Of a DNA stretch of 25,622 bases, positions 1 through 7,042 are shown piece by piece (position 1 is the first letter of the stretch; each line of letters begins with the position of its first letter). Origin of the DNA: Euryarchaeota archaeon UBA125. Its GTDB lineage: Archaea; Thermoplasmatota; Poseidoniia; Poseidoniales; Thalassarchaeaceae. A program made the translations under genes and the position numbers. The notes beneath the pieces are model-generated. The model was not told where the DNA came from. It did not search any database and saw only the letters and a list, made by a program, of their open reading frames with translations. The stretch spans positions 1 to 25,622 of the forward strand of contig DAPV01000007.1 of the NCBI GenBank assembly GCA_002502625.1. Direction: 5' to 3'.

Positions 1-525
1 TGCATTTATTGTCAATAAACCAAGAGATGGAGGAGTATCAATGATTATGTGATCGAAGTCATTCATTATTGGTGCTAATGCTTCACGTAATCTTGTTTCA
101 CGCCCTAATTTTGTAGCTAACTCAATCTCCGCTCCTGAAAGTCTAATATTAGAAGGCAATAAATACAAATTTTCGACTTTAAGCCGTTTTGGTATTCTTT
201 GATCTTGATTCATATTTTTGAATGATCTTTGCATTTCATCAGTTAAAATTTCAGGCCCAATTAGAAAATCGTGAATATTTAGATCTTCTCCAGTAGGTTG
301 CATTAATAGTTCGTAAACTGTTGGAACATCGAGCCTTTTGTCTACGCCAAAACTAGTAGATGCATTACCTTGAGGATCTAAGTCAATTAACAGAACTTTC
401 GATGGAGGGATGCCAAGTTTAGAATTCCCTTCTGCAAGAGAAGTAGCTAAATTCACAGCCGTTGTTGTTTTTGCACATCCTCCCTTTTGATTGGTGCAGG
501 CTATGATTGTCTTGTAAGGATCCAT
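1..525 (-). CDS. parA: ParA/Soj-family ATPase, 3' end outside the window
   Basis: Deviant-Walker P-loop ATPase of the ParA/MinD superfamily. These proteins dimerise on ATP and position DNA or protein cargo. I translated 175 codons from the ATG at 523-525 to the window edge. Residues 14-21 read KGGCAKTT, the deviant Walker A with the signature lysine (C-A replaces the commoner V-G). LLIDLDPQGNAST at about 45-57 is the switch I / Walker A' strand, and IIIDTPPSLGLL near residues 160-171 is the Walker B region. An insertion-like stretch (EGNSKLGIPPSK) lies between helix 1 and the LLIDLD strand. It follows moxR on the same strand after 70 bp. No ParB or centromere-like repeats are visible, so the cargo is unknown; a chromosome-partition role is only one possibility. 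The family call is firm, the symbol is not. Confidence 0.85.
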   Translation of the reverse strand, partial: MDPYKTIIACTNQKGGCAKTTTAVNLATSLAEGNSKLGIPPSKVLLIDLDPQGNASTSFGVDKRLDVPTVYELLMQPTGEDLNIHDFLIGPEILTDEMQRSFKNMNQDQRIPKRLKVENLYLLPSNIRLSGAEIELATKLGRETRLREALAPIMNDFDHIIIDTPPSLGLLTINA

Positions 526-595
526 TATCTTCAGTCCATCCACTCAATCCGTCCTACATCAGAGTTCGCAGACAAAGTAAGTCTATTTTGAGAAA

Positions 596-1588
596 TTATT
601 GAATTACAGGTACTGGGACTTCATTCAAAATCTTCCTCATAATGTGCATGCCAGTAATTCCTCGAATCTTAGCTTCTGGCTTCAATACAATTCTATGGCT
701 AACAACCTGTAATGCAACGGATTTGATATCATCTGGGATTACATAGTCTCGACCATCGATTGCTGCTGCTGCTCTTCCTGTTTTGAACAAGGATTGACTT
801 GCACGAGGAGAAGCACCTGTAATCACTCTGTGATCTTCTCGAGACCTCTGAACAAGCTCTACAATATACGAAAGTATTGCTGGGTCAATATGTACTTCTT
901 CAAGGGCTTTTTGCATTGCAACAACCTTCTTTGGTGAAGTGATTTGTTCCACATCGTGATCATCCTTTCCACGCATTTTCCTACGAGCTAAGATTGCTTT
1001 TTCCTCTTGACGATTTGGATAACCCATGCTCATTTTCATTAGAAACCTATCCATTTGCGCTTCTGGAAGTGGGTATGTTCCTTCCTGCTCAATAGGGTTC
1101 TGAGTTGCTAAAGTTACGAATGGAGCAGGCAACTTGTGAGTAATACCTTCGATAGTAACTTGTTTTTCTTCCATTGCTTCAAGTAAAGCGGCTTGAGTCT
1201 TTGGAGGAGCACGATTTATTTCATCAGCAAGTAGAAGATTTGCAAACAAAGGTCCTGGCCTTAATTTGAATTCACCCGCTTGTTGATCGTACATGTATGT
1301 ACCCATGATATCAGAGGGTAACAAATCAGGAGTAAACTGAACACGCTTGAATTTACAACCAAGAGAACGAGCAAAAGTGTTTGCTAACAATGTTTTTCCA
1401 AGTCCCGGGAAATCTTCAAGAAGCATGTTTCCATTAGATAGAATCCCAATTGTAACTCTTCTAAGATTTTCTTGTTTTCCAATAATCACCTTTGATACTT
1501 CATTCATTAGTACATTCGAAATATCACTAACTACACGGACGACTTCTCGCCCACGTCCTCCACTTCCTCCAGCATACTCTGAGACCAT
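596..1588 (-). CDS. moxR: MoxR-family AAA+ ATPase
   Basis: A 330-residue MoxR-type AAA+ ATPase, close to the normal family length of about 310-340. These ATPases act as chaperones that mature or activate partner complexes, often together with DUF58 or von Willebrand A proteins. Walker A is EDFPGLGKTLLA (58-69) and Walker B is LLLADEINRAPPKTQ (118-132, acidic pair D122/E123). The stretch ATQNPIEQEGTYPLPEAQMD is the sensor 1 / family signature. A C-terminal lid with VITGASPRASQSL follows. The ATG is preceded by GGGGTG at good ribosome-binding distance. It lies 82 bp downstream of infB and 70 bp upstream of parA. No DUF58 or vWA partner is in the window, so its client cannot be named. Confidence 0.92.
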   Translation of the reverse strand: MVSEYAGGSGGRGREVVRVVSDISNVLMNEVSKVIIGKQENLRRVTIGILSNGNMLLEDFPGLGKTLLANTFARSLGCKFKRVQFTPDLLPSDIMGTYMYDQQAGEFKLRPGPLFANLLLADEINRAPPKTQAALLEAMEEKQVTIEGITHKLPAPFVTLATQNPIEQEGTYPLPEAQMDRFLMKMSMGYPNRQEEKAILARRKMRGKDDHDVEQITSPKKVVAMQKALEEVHIDPAILSYIVELVQRSREDHRVITGASPRASQSLFKTGRAAAAIDGRDYVIPDDIKSVALQVVSHRIVLKPEAKIRGITGMHIMRKILNEVPVPVIQ

Positions 1589-1620
1589 CTTAGCACCCCT
1601 TTAACATCAGATGTCTGAAT

Positions 1621-1636
1621 CTTGAACTACTTCAAG
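1621..1636. repeat. Small inverted repeat between infB and moxR
   Basis: CTTGAA-CTAC-TTCAAG, a perfect 6-bp stem with a 4-base loop. It sits in the 82-bp gap between the infB stop and the moxR start. It could be an RNA hairpin separating the two transcripts or an operator half-site pair. It is too short to call a terminator, and no T-run follows on the minus strand. Confidence 0.3.
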
Positions 1637-1670
1637 GTTGGTGGTTGTCGATTCGCAAAATATCAACGAA

Positions 1671-3518
1671 TTAAAGTCCCCATCTAGGGGTTTTTGGATC
1701 TTTTCGATGCATTGCAACAATTTCATCTAAGATTTCTTTTTCTACTTCTGTAAGGCTTCTTTTTCTCAGAATCCTTACATGAGATTCAGGTACATCGACT
1801 AGTAATACATCTCCTTCATTGATCTGTCTACCTACTGTTACATGTGTTGCTTCTGAGGAATCATCTCCAGGTTTTTTCACTGCACCACTTATTCCAATTG
1901 CCACTTCATCGCCTTGTTTTGCATCTTTTTGAGTATCTTGACCTAAACGAATTGATTTCACTTGTCCTAATTGAACTCCATCTTTCATCAATCGTTGTCC
2001 TAAATGCACTCTTCCACCCAAAACACGAACTCCAATAACTGCTGGTTTTGATGCTCTGAATGTATGGTCAGGTAGGAACAATAAACGTCCAGGATACACA
2101 ATCATCTCTCTATCCGATTTTTCTTTTTGTTCCAATACATCTTTCATCCAAATTTCATGCTTATCGATGATGTGGTAAATGATATCTCCACTGATTAAAT
2201 CTACATCACATCCTGGATCTTCAAATTCATTACTAGCTTCAGGTAATGGTTTGGTGTTGAATGCTAAAATCACACGTTCTTCAGGTTGCTTTCCTACTTC
2301 TGCAATACGAATATCTTTACGTGTAATTTTGCCAACACTTGCTGCACGAATTGATATTTTTCTCTCTCCTAATTCAAACGCCAAAGCTTCTAATCCTCCA
2401 AGTGTATCTGATTTGATACAAACACCCTTATCTTGTAATTCTAATGTTAAAGTTGATTCTTCTTTAGCTTTCATCCAAGCAATTTCTTCTTCTTCCTCGG
2501 TTTTGATAACGTGTAAGGTAGTTCCTGCTAAAACATCGTCAAGATCAACAGCACTAATTTTCACGCCTGATGCAGCATGAACTGTATCAACAGGATCCCA
2601 TCTATCTCCTGCATCTCTCATTTCGCTCATACCTCTAGGAGAGAACATACCTCGAATTTTAGATTTTTTAGGACCATTTTCACTGGCTACAATGATTTGG
2701 TCTCCTTTGCTGATTGAGCCTTTGGAGAGAATGATATCCAGGGTTTTTCCTAGACCTCTTTCTTCTTTCACTTCTAGAACTGTTGCAGTCCCCATTCCGT
2801 CAATATCTGTCAATTGATTTTCTAGATATCTTTCTGCTAAGCCTATTACTACGGCCAATAGATCTTGAACACCTTCGCCTTCTTTAGCTGAACATGGCAC
2901 CATTGCAATGGTATTAGTGAAATCTTTGATTCGATCATATCTCTCTGCATTAAATCCAGATTCTCCTAATTCACCAACTAATTTCCAATGTTTTTCTTCA
3001 AGATACCCTACTGTATCTTTAGATTGTTTTTTCAGTGATATTGCCATAGAACGACCATTTTCTGAATTCCAGCCATACAGTCTATCCACCTTATTTAGTG
3101 CGATAACGAAGGGGGTTTTCGCATCTCTTAGAATTCTGATTGATTCTAATGTTTGAGGTTTACAACCATCCATTACATCGATTACTAATATTGCAATATC
3201 TGCTAATGCTCCACCTCTGCTTCTTAGACTAGTGAAAGATTGATGCCCCGGCGTATCGATAAACAATAACCCTGGTGATAGAAATTCTTTGCCACCTAAG
3301 AGTGGCCCACAGAACGTATTGAGAATATCGGCGGGTACTTCAGTAGCTCCAATATGCTGGGTAATACCCCCTGCTTCCCTAGCCATTACTGAGCCTTGAG
3401 TTCTAGTTCCCAGATTTCTAATATGATCTAACATGGATGTTTTTCCATGATCAACATGCCCTAGAACGGCTACAATTGGTTGACGCCGTCCATCCAATCC
3501 ATCACATCCCTCACTCAT
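1671..3518 (-). CDS. infB: Translation initiation factor aIF5B (IF2 homologue)
   Basis: GTPase that promotes ribosomal subunit joining and initiator tRNA placement. It is 615 residues, normal for the archaeal/eukaryal-type factor, which lacks the long bacterial N-terminus. G1 is GHVDHGKT (20-27), G3 is DTPGHQSF (88-95), G4 is NKVD (142-145) and G5 is SAKEG, followed by the beta-barrel domains II and IV. There is no intein, although archaeal infB genes sometimes carry one. Its start overlaps the ndk stop by 8 bp, so translation of the two is probably coupled. It ends the conserved archaeal L7Ae-S28e-L24e-Ndk-IF5B cluster. Confidence 0.97.
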   Translation of the reverse strand: MSEGCDGLDGRRQPIVAVLGHVDHGKTSMLDHIRNLGTRTQGSVMAREAGGITQHIGATEVPADILNTFCGPLLGGKEFLSPGLLFIDTPGHQSFTSLRSRGGALADIAILVIDVMDGCKPQTLESIRILRDAKTPFVIALNKVDRLYGWNSENGRSMAISLKKQSKDTVGYLEEKHWKLVGELGESGFNAERYDRIKDFTNTIAMVPCSAKEGEGVQDLLAVVIGLAERYLENQLTDIDGMGTATVLEVKEERGLGKTLDIILSKGSISKGDQIIVASENGPKKSKIRGMFSPRGMSEMRDAGDRWDPVDTVHAASGVKISAVDLDDVLAGTTLHVIKTEEEEEIAWMKAKEESTLTLELQDKGVCIKSDTLGGLEALAFELGERKISIRAASVGKITRKDIRIAEVGKQPEERVILAFNTKPLPEASNEFEDPGCDVDLISGDIIYHIIDKHEIWMKDVLEQKEKSDREMIVYPGRLLFLPDHTFRASKPAVIGVRVLGGRVHLGQRLMKDGVQLGQVKSIRLGQDTQKDAKQGDEVAIGISGAVKKPGDDSSEATHVTVGRQINEGDVLLVDVPESHVRILRKRSLTEVEKEILDEIVAMHRKDPKTPRWGL

Positions 3519-3966
3519 ATACCCATGATGTTAGATTTCGTTCCCATTCCATTGTCCCTTCAGGGAACCATAGGGCCAATTCTGATGAAGCAGTATCTTG
3601 TCCATCGCTTCCATGAATTAAATTAAATCCAATATCCATTCCAAAATCTCCTCTGATTGTTCCTGGAGTTGCTTCTCGTCCATTTGTTGCACCAATAATT
3701 AGCCTAGCAACAGAGATAGCATCTTTTCCATTCCATGCCATTGCAACAACTGGACCTGATGTAATGAATTCAATCAGGCCGTTATAGAATGGACGTTCTT
3801 TGTGAACTGCATAATGTTCTTCAGCAATTTCTTCTGAAGGAACAATACTTCTTAGTCCAACTAATTTTAGTCCCTTTCTTTCAAATCTACTAATAATTTC
3901 ACCTACAAGACCGCGTTGAACGCCGTCCGGTTTCACCATTACGAATGTGGTCTGCCAATCACTCAT
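3511..3966 (-). CDS. ndk: Nucleoside diphosphate kinase
   Basis: Transfers the gamma-phosphate between nucleoside triphosphates and diphosphates through a phosphohistidine. The 151 residues match the family length. The active-site motif NLIHGSDG places the phosphorylated histidine at H118. TFVMVKPDGVQRGLVGEI is the usual N-terminal strand and helix, and the ERPFYNGLIEFITSGP segment is typical. The end overlaps infB by 8 bp. It sits 59 bp downstream of the L24e gene in the order normal for archaea. Confidence 0.97.
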   Translation of the reverse strand: MSDWQTTFVMVKPDGVQRGLVGEIISRFERKGLKLVGLRSIVPSEEIAEEHYAVHKERPFYNGLIEFITSGPVVAMAWNGKDAISVARLIIGATNGREATPGTIRGDFGMDIGFNLIHGSDGQDTASSELALWFPEGTMEWERNLTSWVYE

Positions 3967-4025
3967 GACTCGGGGACCTACTAGGTGTATTTCAACCGAA
4001 CCTTAAGGCCAGGAGAATTCGTTGA

Positions 4026-4217
4026 CTACTTGATTCCGCCTTTAACGTAAAATCTAGTCCATTTTACACGACGTGGATTTCGCCTTGTTTTGAGATGATT
4101 TTTTCTTGACTTACTATCTTTGAACCATAGTACCGAACCATCTCGCTTCACAAACATCATTCCGGTTCCTGGTTCAATCTTGTCTCCAGAGAAACTACAG
4201 ATTCGTTCTTCGGGCAT
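4026..4217 (-). CDS. rpl24e: Large-subunit ribosomal protein L24e, zinc ligands mostly lost
   Basis: 63-residue archaeal/eukaryal ribosomal protein L24e. The IEPGTGMMFVKRDGSVLWF core and the NPRRVKWTRFY tail are diagnostic. Start choice: a longer reading frame opens at 4238 inside the S28e gene, but the ATG at 4215-4217 has GAGGTG six bases upstream and gives the usual short N-terminus before the first Cys. Most archaeal L24e proteins carry a four-Cys zinc ribbon (CxFC ... CxxxC). Here those positions read CSFS and FKDSKS, so only the first Cys remains and zinc binding is unlikely. The start lies 10 bp after the S28e stop, with the ribosome-binding site in the gap. Confidence 0.93.
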   Translation of the reverse strand: MPEERICSFSGDKIEPGTGMMFVKRDGSVLWFKDSKSRKNHLKTRRNPRRVKWTRFYVKGGIK

Positions 4218-4227
4218 ATTTTTCACC

Positions 4228-4446
4228 TCAGCGAGCATTCAGTCTCTTTGCTTCACGTCCAGTATCACGTAGCATTAGAACATCTCCAACACGGATAGGA
4301 CCCAAAACATTTCTAGTAATAATTCGACCTACGTCGCGAGGGTTTGGAGCATCATTAACTCGTACTTTGACTTGGGTTGCTTCTCCCCTCATTCCTGTTC
4401 GACCAACAATCTCTACGACTTCTGCAGGCCATGCTTCAACTGACAT
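4228..4446 (-). CDS. rps28e: Small-subunit ribosomal protein S28e
   Basis: 72 residues, the normal archaeal size. This small OB-fold protein binds near the mRNA exit region of the 30S subunit. EVVEIVGRTGMRGEATQV and GRIITRNVLGPIRVGDVLML are the signature segments, ending in an Arg/Lys-rich tail. The stop TGA at 4228-4230 is 13 bp before the L24e start codon in transcription order. It lies 13 bp downstream of the L7Ae gene, as in many archaeal genomes. Confidence 0.97.
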   Translation of the reverse strand: MSVEAWPAEVVEIVGRTGMRGEATQVKVRVNDAPNPRDVGRIITRNVLGPIRVGDVLMLRDTGREAKRLNAR

Positions 4447-4459
4447 AGTATCGTCTCCT

Positions 4460-4840
4460 TTACTTAGCCAATCCTAAAGCCTGTTCCTTGACAGATTCAA
4501 ATCGATCGTTTGCCTCTCTACCGACATCTAAGATCGCGATTGCAGCTGTTTTAGTGCCACGGGTCATTCCTGCATATTCTGCAAGATATTCTTGATTGTC
4601 AACGTAAATGAATGGAATATTTTTTTCTCTACAAATCATCGGGATATGAGCTAGAAGTTCTGGTGGATTAACATCTTCTGCCATGATTACCATCATGGCT
4701 GTTTGGCGCTCAGCACATTTGGTGACCTCATTTGCACCTTTCTTTACAGTCCCATGTCCTTCTTTTCCTACGAGCTTTACAAGCTCGAAAACACTGTCTT
4801 TAATGTCTTGCGGGGTATCAAATGCGATGTGTACACTCAT
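4460..4840 (-). CDS. rpl7ae: Ribosomal protein L7Ae, K-turn-binding
   Basis: 126-residue L7Ae. In archaea this protein binds kink-turns in 23S rRNA, in box C/D and H/ACA guide RNAs, and often in RNase P RNA. Signature pieces are KKGANEVTKCAERQTAMMV and the AEDVNPPELLAHIP loop, followed by CREKNIPFIYV. Start choice: an upstream in-frame ATG exists at 4861, but GGAG sits six bases before the ATG at 4838-4840, giving MSVHIAFD. It is the first gene of the translation cluster, behind the TATA-like box at 4883-4890. Archaeal L7Ae can repress its own mRNA through a 5' K-turn. The predicted leader here is only about 20 nt, so I see no evidence for that. Confidence 0.96.
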   Translation of the reverse strand: MSVHIAFDTPQDIKDSVFELVKLVGKEGHGTVKKGANEVTKCAERQTAMMVIMAEDVNPPELLAHIPMICREKNIPFIYVDNQEYLAEYAGMTRGTKTAAIAILDVGREANDRFESVKEQALGLAK

Positions 4841-4882
4841 TGGTATCTCCTCATGTAGCATTCAAAGCGGAGTATGGACTCG

Positions 4883-4890
4883 ATATAAAC
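4883..4890 (-). promoter_or_regulatory. TATA-like box for the L7Ae-infB cluster
   Basis: On the minus strand this reads GTTTATAT, close to the archaeal TATA consensus. A start site about 25 nt downstream would fall near 4860, leaving a leader of about 20 nt that contains the GGAG ribosome-binding site of the L7Ae gene. It lies in the 83-bp gap after prs, so the ribosomal genes probably have their own promoter rather than depending on prs read-through. Confidence 0.5.
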
Positions 4891-4923
4891 GCATTGGAAA
4901 TAGAACTTCATGGATTTTGTCGA

Positions 4924-5865
4924 TTAATTGATTTGATCCATTAATGTCATTACTCCTCTTGCTAATGCTGGAGCGGCAGACACATTCGCTTTTGGGTTAG
5001 GAAGAGAGTCTGTAGAATGTACTCCATTTACATGATTAGAGAGTCGATTTATTGCTCCTCCAGTGAATAATCCATGAGTACAGGCAGCATGAACTTCTTT
5101 GGCTCCTTGCTTAAGTAATGCTTCTGAAGCGCGACAAATGGTGCCCCCTGTACTTATCATATCATCAACTATGGCCACTATTTTTCCATTAACATCCAAG
5201 TCTTTTGGAGTATGTTCTATAGTATGGGCATCTATTCGTTTCTTTTCTAAGTATGAGAAAGGAGTACCTATTGCTTCAGCAACTTCGCTTGCTCTATCTA
5301 CTGCACCTTTGTCTGGACTTAGTATGAAATCTGGTCGAACATTAGATCGTAAATGGCTGGCAATTTCAGGCATTGAAGAAACTAATTCTACCGGCGTCGT
5401 TAAATTTTCAACAGCCGCTGGAGAATGAATATCTAAGATTACTATCCCATCACAGTGTTTAGAGAAAGTAGATGCTAGAAACTGAGCAGATATTGCCTCA
5501 CCAATCATAAATCGTTTGTCTTGTCGTGAATATCCAAAATATGGAATTATCAAGAACAGTCCAGGTCCAACATCAGGTAAGATTTTTTCACCATGTTTGA
5601 TACTAGACATATTTCCTTTACGAACATCATCCAATGCATGAAGTAAAAATAGAGTTTCAAGAATAGCAGAATCCGGAAAAGTCGCTGATACTAATGCTAC
5701 AGGCCCAGAACGAACTGGATCAATACAATGATCTGGAACTCTAACATAACCTTCAGTATCGGGAAATCGTCGTGCTTCTAATTGAAAATGTTCCCAACCT
5801 AGTTCTTTGGCTAGCGATTCTGCCAATGCAGTATCGCCACTTCCTGATGCAACAACGCCAACCAT
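4924..5865 (-). CDS. prs: Ribose-phosphate pyrophosphokinase (PRPP synthetase)
   Basis: Makes PRPP from ribose 5-phosphate and ATP, for purine, pyrimidine, histidine and tryptophan synthesis. It is 313 residues, near the family norm. The ATP-binding loop PYFGYSRQDKRF, the metal/ribose region LDIHSPAAVENL (bacterial enzymes read DLHA) and the PRPP loop VAIVDDMISTGGTI are all present. The archaeal substitution of SP for the bacterial residues in the DIH motif supports an archaeal origin. The ATG at 5863-5865 has no clear Shine-Dalgarno sequence. It lies 51 bp downstream of tRNA-Ile and 83 bp before the L7Ae gene. Confidence 0.95.
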   Translation of the reverse strand: MVGVVASGSGDTALAESLAKELGWEHFQLEARRFPDTEGYVRVPDHCIDPVRSGPVALVSATFPDSAILETLFLLHALDDVRKGNMSSIKHGEKILPDVGPGLFLIIPYFGYSRQDKRFMIGEAISAQFLASTFSKHCDGIVILDIHSPAAVENLTTPVELVSSMPEIASHLRSNVRPDFILSPDKGAVDRASEVAEAIGTPFSYLEKKRIDAHTIEHTPKDLDVNGKIVAIVDDMISTGGTICRASEALLKQGAKEVHAACTHGLFTGGAINRLSNHVNGVHSTDSLPNPKANVSAAPALARGVMTLMDQIN

Positions 5866-5916
5866 CTGAACGAAGCGAACAGTAGGTTGTTCATTGCCAT
5901 TACGCTCTGAAGAGAG

Positions 5917-5991
5917 TGGGCGAGGCAGGATTTGAACCTGCGACCTCCCGGTTATCAGCCGGGTGCTCGAACCAAGCTAAGCTACCCGCCC
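5917..5991 (-). tRNA. tRNA-Ile (anticodon GAT)
   Basis: A full cloverleaf can be drawn on the minus strand. The acceptor stem is GGGCGGG with CTCGCCC (one G-T pair). The D arm is GCTT...GAGC. The anticodon stem CCCGG/CCGGG holds loop CTGATAA, so the anticodon is GAT. The T arm GCAGG-TTCAAAT-CCTGC is standard. The discriminator is A and CCA is not encoded, as is usual in many archaea. No intron is present. It lies 51 bp upstream of prs on the same strand. Confidence 0.97.
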
Positions 5992-6000
5992 ATAGGCAAA

Positions 6001-6010
6001 GTTCGCGAAC
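6001..6010. promoter_or_regulatory. Perfect 10-bp palindrome upstream of tRNA-Ile
   Basis: GTTCGCGAAC begins 10 bp upstream of the tRNA 5' end, between the PRC-barrel gene stop and the tRNA. A weak TATA-like TTTAA lies further upstream, roughly 30-35 bp from the mature tRNA end. The palindrome could be an operator or chance; nothing else supports a role. Confidence 0.25.
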
Positions 6011-6039
6011 AGCACCTTTGGTTAAAGCGTGACGGTTAC

Positions 6040-6627
6040 TTATTCCTCTTCATCACTGCCGAAATTCAGCCGTTCATATGATGTTAATGCAGTGACTCTC
6101 TCTAGACTAGTTGAAAGAATTACCTCATCTAAACGTGCAGTAGTACGGCTAAATTGATCAACTGGAATTAGTACTTGATCAGGAAGCCCCATTCTAAATT
6201 TCACTCTTGGAAGAAGTTCTACAATAGCTCCCTTGTAAGTTCTCTTGACTTTCTTTAATCCTACAACCTTTCCAATTTCATTACTATCATTGTCCACAAC
6301 AGCTCTTCCAACCATCTCATCAGGAGCATAAAGTCCTTCATCGATTCGAATAGTGTTTCTCCATCTGCGCTGTAACTCTCTCATAGATTTTGAGATTCTA
6401 ATAGATCCGTCAGGTTGTAAACTATGGATTAGTTCCCTGGCTAAAGGTGCTGTAAAAGCAGGTTTTCGCATATATTCTTGCGCCACATCTGAAACTACGT
6501 CAATCCTCAAAGATTTCACATGTTCTTTCCGTGGACTAAATCTTTGTCCTTTGATTGTGCCTACTAGTTTCCCTCCAACGAAAACTTCTCTGTCTATTAA
6601 TTGTTCAATTGCTAATTCTTCACTCAT
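6040..6627 (-). CDS. PRC-barrel domain protein, probably two barrels
   Basis: 195 residues. PRC-barrels are small beta folds found in RNA-processing factors, cell-division proteins and photosynthetic proteins; this copy has no assigned reaction. Two barrel-like stretches are visible: LIDREVFVGGKLVGTIKG near the N-terminus and EMVGRAVVDNDSNEIGKVVG in the second half, the latter followed by PDQVLIPVDQFS. They are joined by a basic helix (MRELQRRWRNTIR). The tail is acidic (GSDEEE). Start choice: an open frame extends to 6687, but the ATG at 6625-6627 has AAGGAGA at ribosome-binding distance. It is a single gene with its own probable promoter, ahead of tRNA-Ile. Family assignment is from pattern only. 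Confidence 0.65.
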   Translation of the reverse strand: MSEELAIEQLIDREVFVGGKLVGTIKGQRFSPRKEHVKSLRIDVVSDVAQEYMRKPAFTAPLARELIHSLQPDGSIRISKSMRELQRRWRNTIRIDEGLYAPDEMVGRAVVDNDSNEIGKVVGLKKVKRTYKGAIVELLPRVKFRMGLPDQVLIPVDQFSRTTARLDEVILSTSLERVTALTSYERLNFGSDEEE

Positions 6628-6695
6628 TCTATCATTCTCCTTCTTTGTTCGCGTATCCCATCCCGCATTGTTGTCCTTGGGTTGCATGTAGGGTA

Positions 6696-6703
6696 CATAA
6701 AAG
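6696..6703 (-). promoter_or_regulatory. TATA-like box for the PRC-barrel gene
   Basis: On the minus strand this reads CTTTTATG. It sits about 70 bp before the ATG at 6627, so a start site 25 nt downstream would leave a leader of about 45 nt containing AAGGAGA. It lies at the edge of the AT-rich spacer, where TATA-like strings are common, so confidence is limited. Confidence 0.35.
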
Positions 6704-6720
6704 AATCGGATTTAAATGGC

Positions 6721-6970
6721 GTATAATTCAATTGAAAACATGCTCTAATAATGATATTTTCAATTGGAAATCATGTCAATATATCATTATTATCCGCCAT
6801 TTAGTTAAATCATTTTAAATTTGAATAAGATTAATTTTAATTCATATTTCAATTGAAAATTGTCTTAAAACAACTATTATTGGATATTTGATTTGATAAA
6901 TTACACATATCTATAAAATCATTTACAAATCATTTACAAATGATTTTCTTCTTGTTTTCTAATTGGAAAA
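6721..6970. repeat. AT-rich intergenic region with palindromes and a tandem repeat
   Basis: The 415-bp gap 6628-7042 between divergent genes holds no gene I can support. It contains TTCAATTGAA (6727-6736), TTTTCAATTGGAAA (6757-6770), TTTCAATTGAAA (6847-6858) and TTTTCTAATTGGAAAA (6955-6970), four versions of one palindromic motif. A 12-bp inverted repeat TAATAATGATAT / ATATCATTATTA (6746-6757 and 6781-6792) encloses the second. AAATCATTT occurs at 6807-6815, 6916-6924 and 6927-6935. The last forms a 20-bp near-palindrome with AAATGATTT (6938-6946). ATCATTTACAA is tandemly repeated at 6918-6928 and 6929-6939. These could be binding sites for a dimeric regulator serving one or both divergent genes. 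Confidence 0.6.
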
Positions 6971-7042
6971 TAGAATTTCTGTATCTTGTTGTTTTCTTAT
7001 TTATTCGTAACCTCTATTTGGGACCCTCTCTGATTGTAATTT

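Noticed and set aside
2179..2580. Plus-strand open frame of 133 codons opposite infB
   Set aside because: It lies wholly within conserved aIF5B coding sequence and has the composition of an antisense frame.
4218..4238. Longer L24e N-terminus starting inside the S28e gene
   Set aside because: The internal ATG at 4217 has a strong GAGGTG site at the right distance and gives the normal family N-terminus.
6918..6939. Possible start of a CRISPR array
   Set aside because: Only two 11-bp units directly abut, with no spacers and no cas genes.
6628..7042. Possible replication origin in the AT-rich spacer
   Set aside because: No Orc1/Cdc6 gene is nearby and I see no G-rich ORB-type repeat. AT-richness and short palindromes alone are not enough, so it is left as a repeat region.
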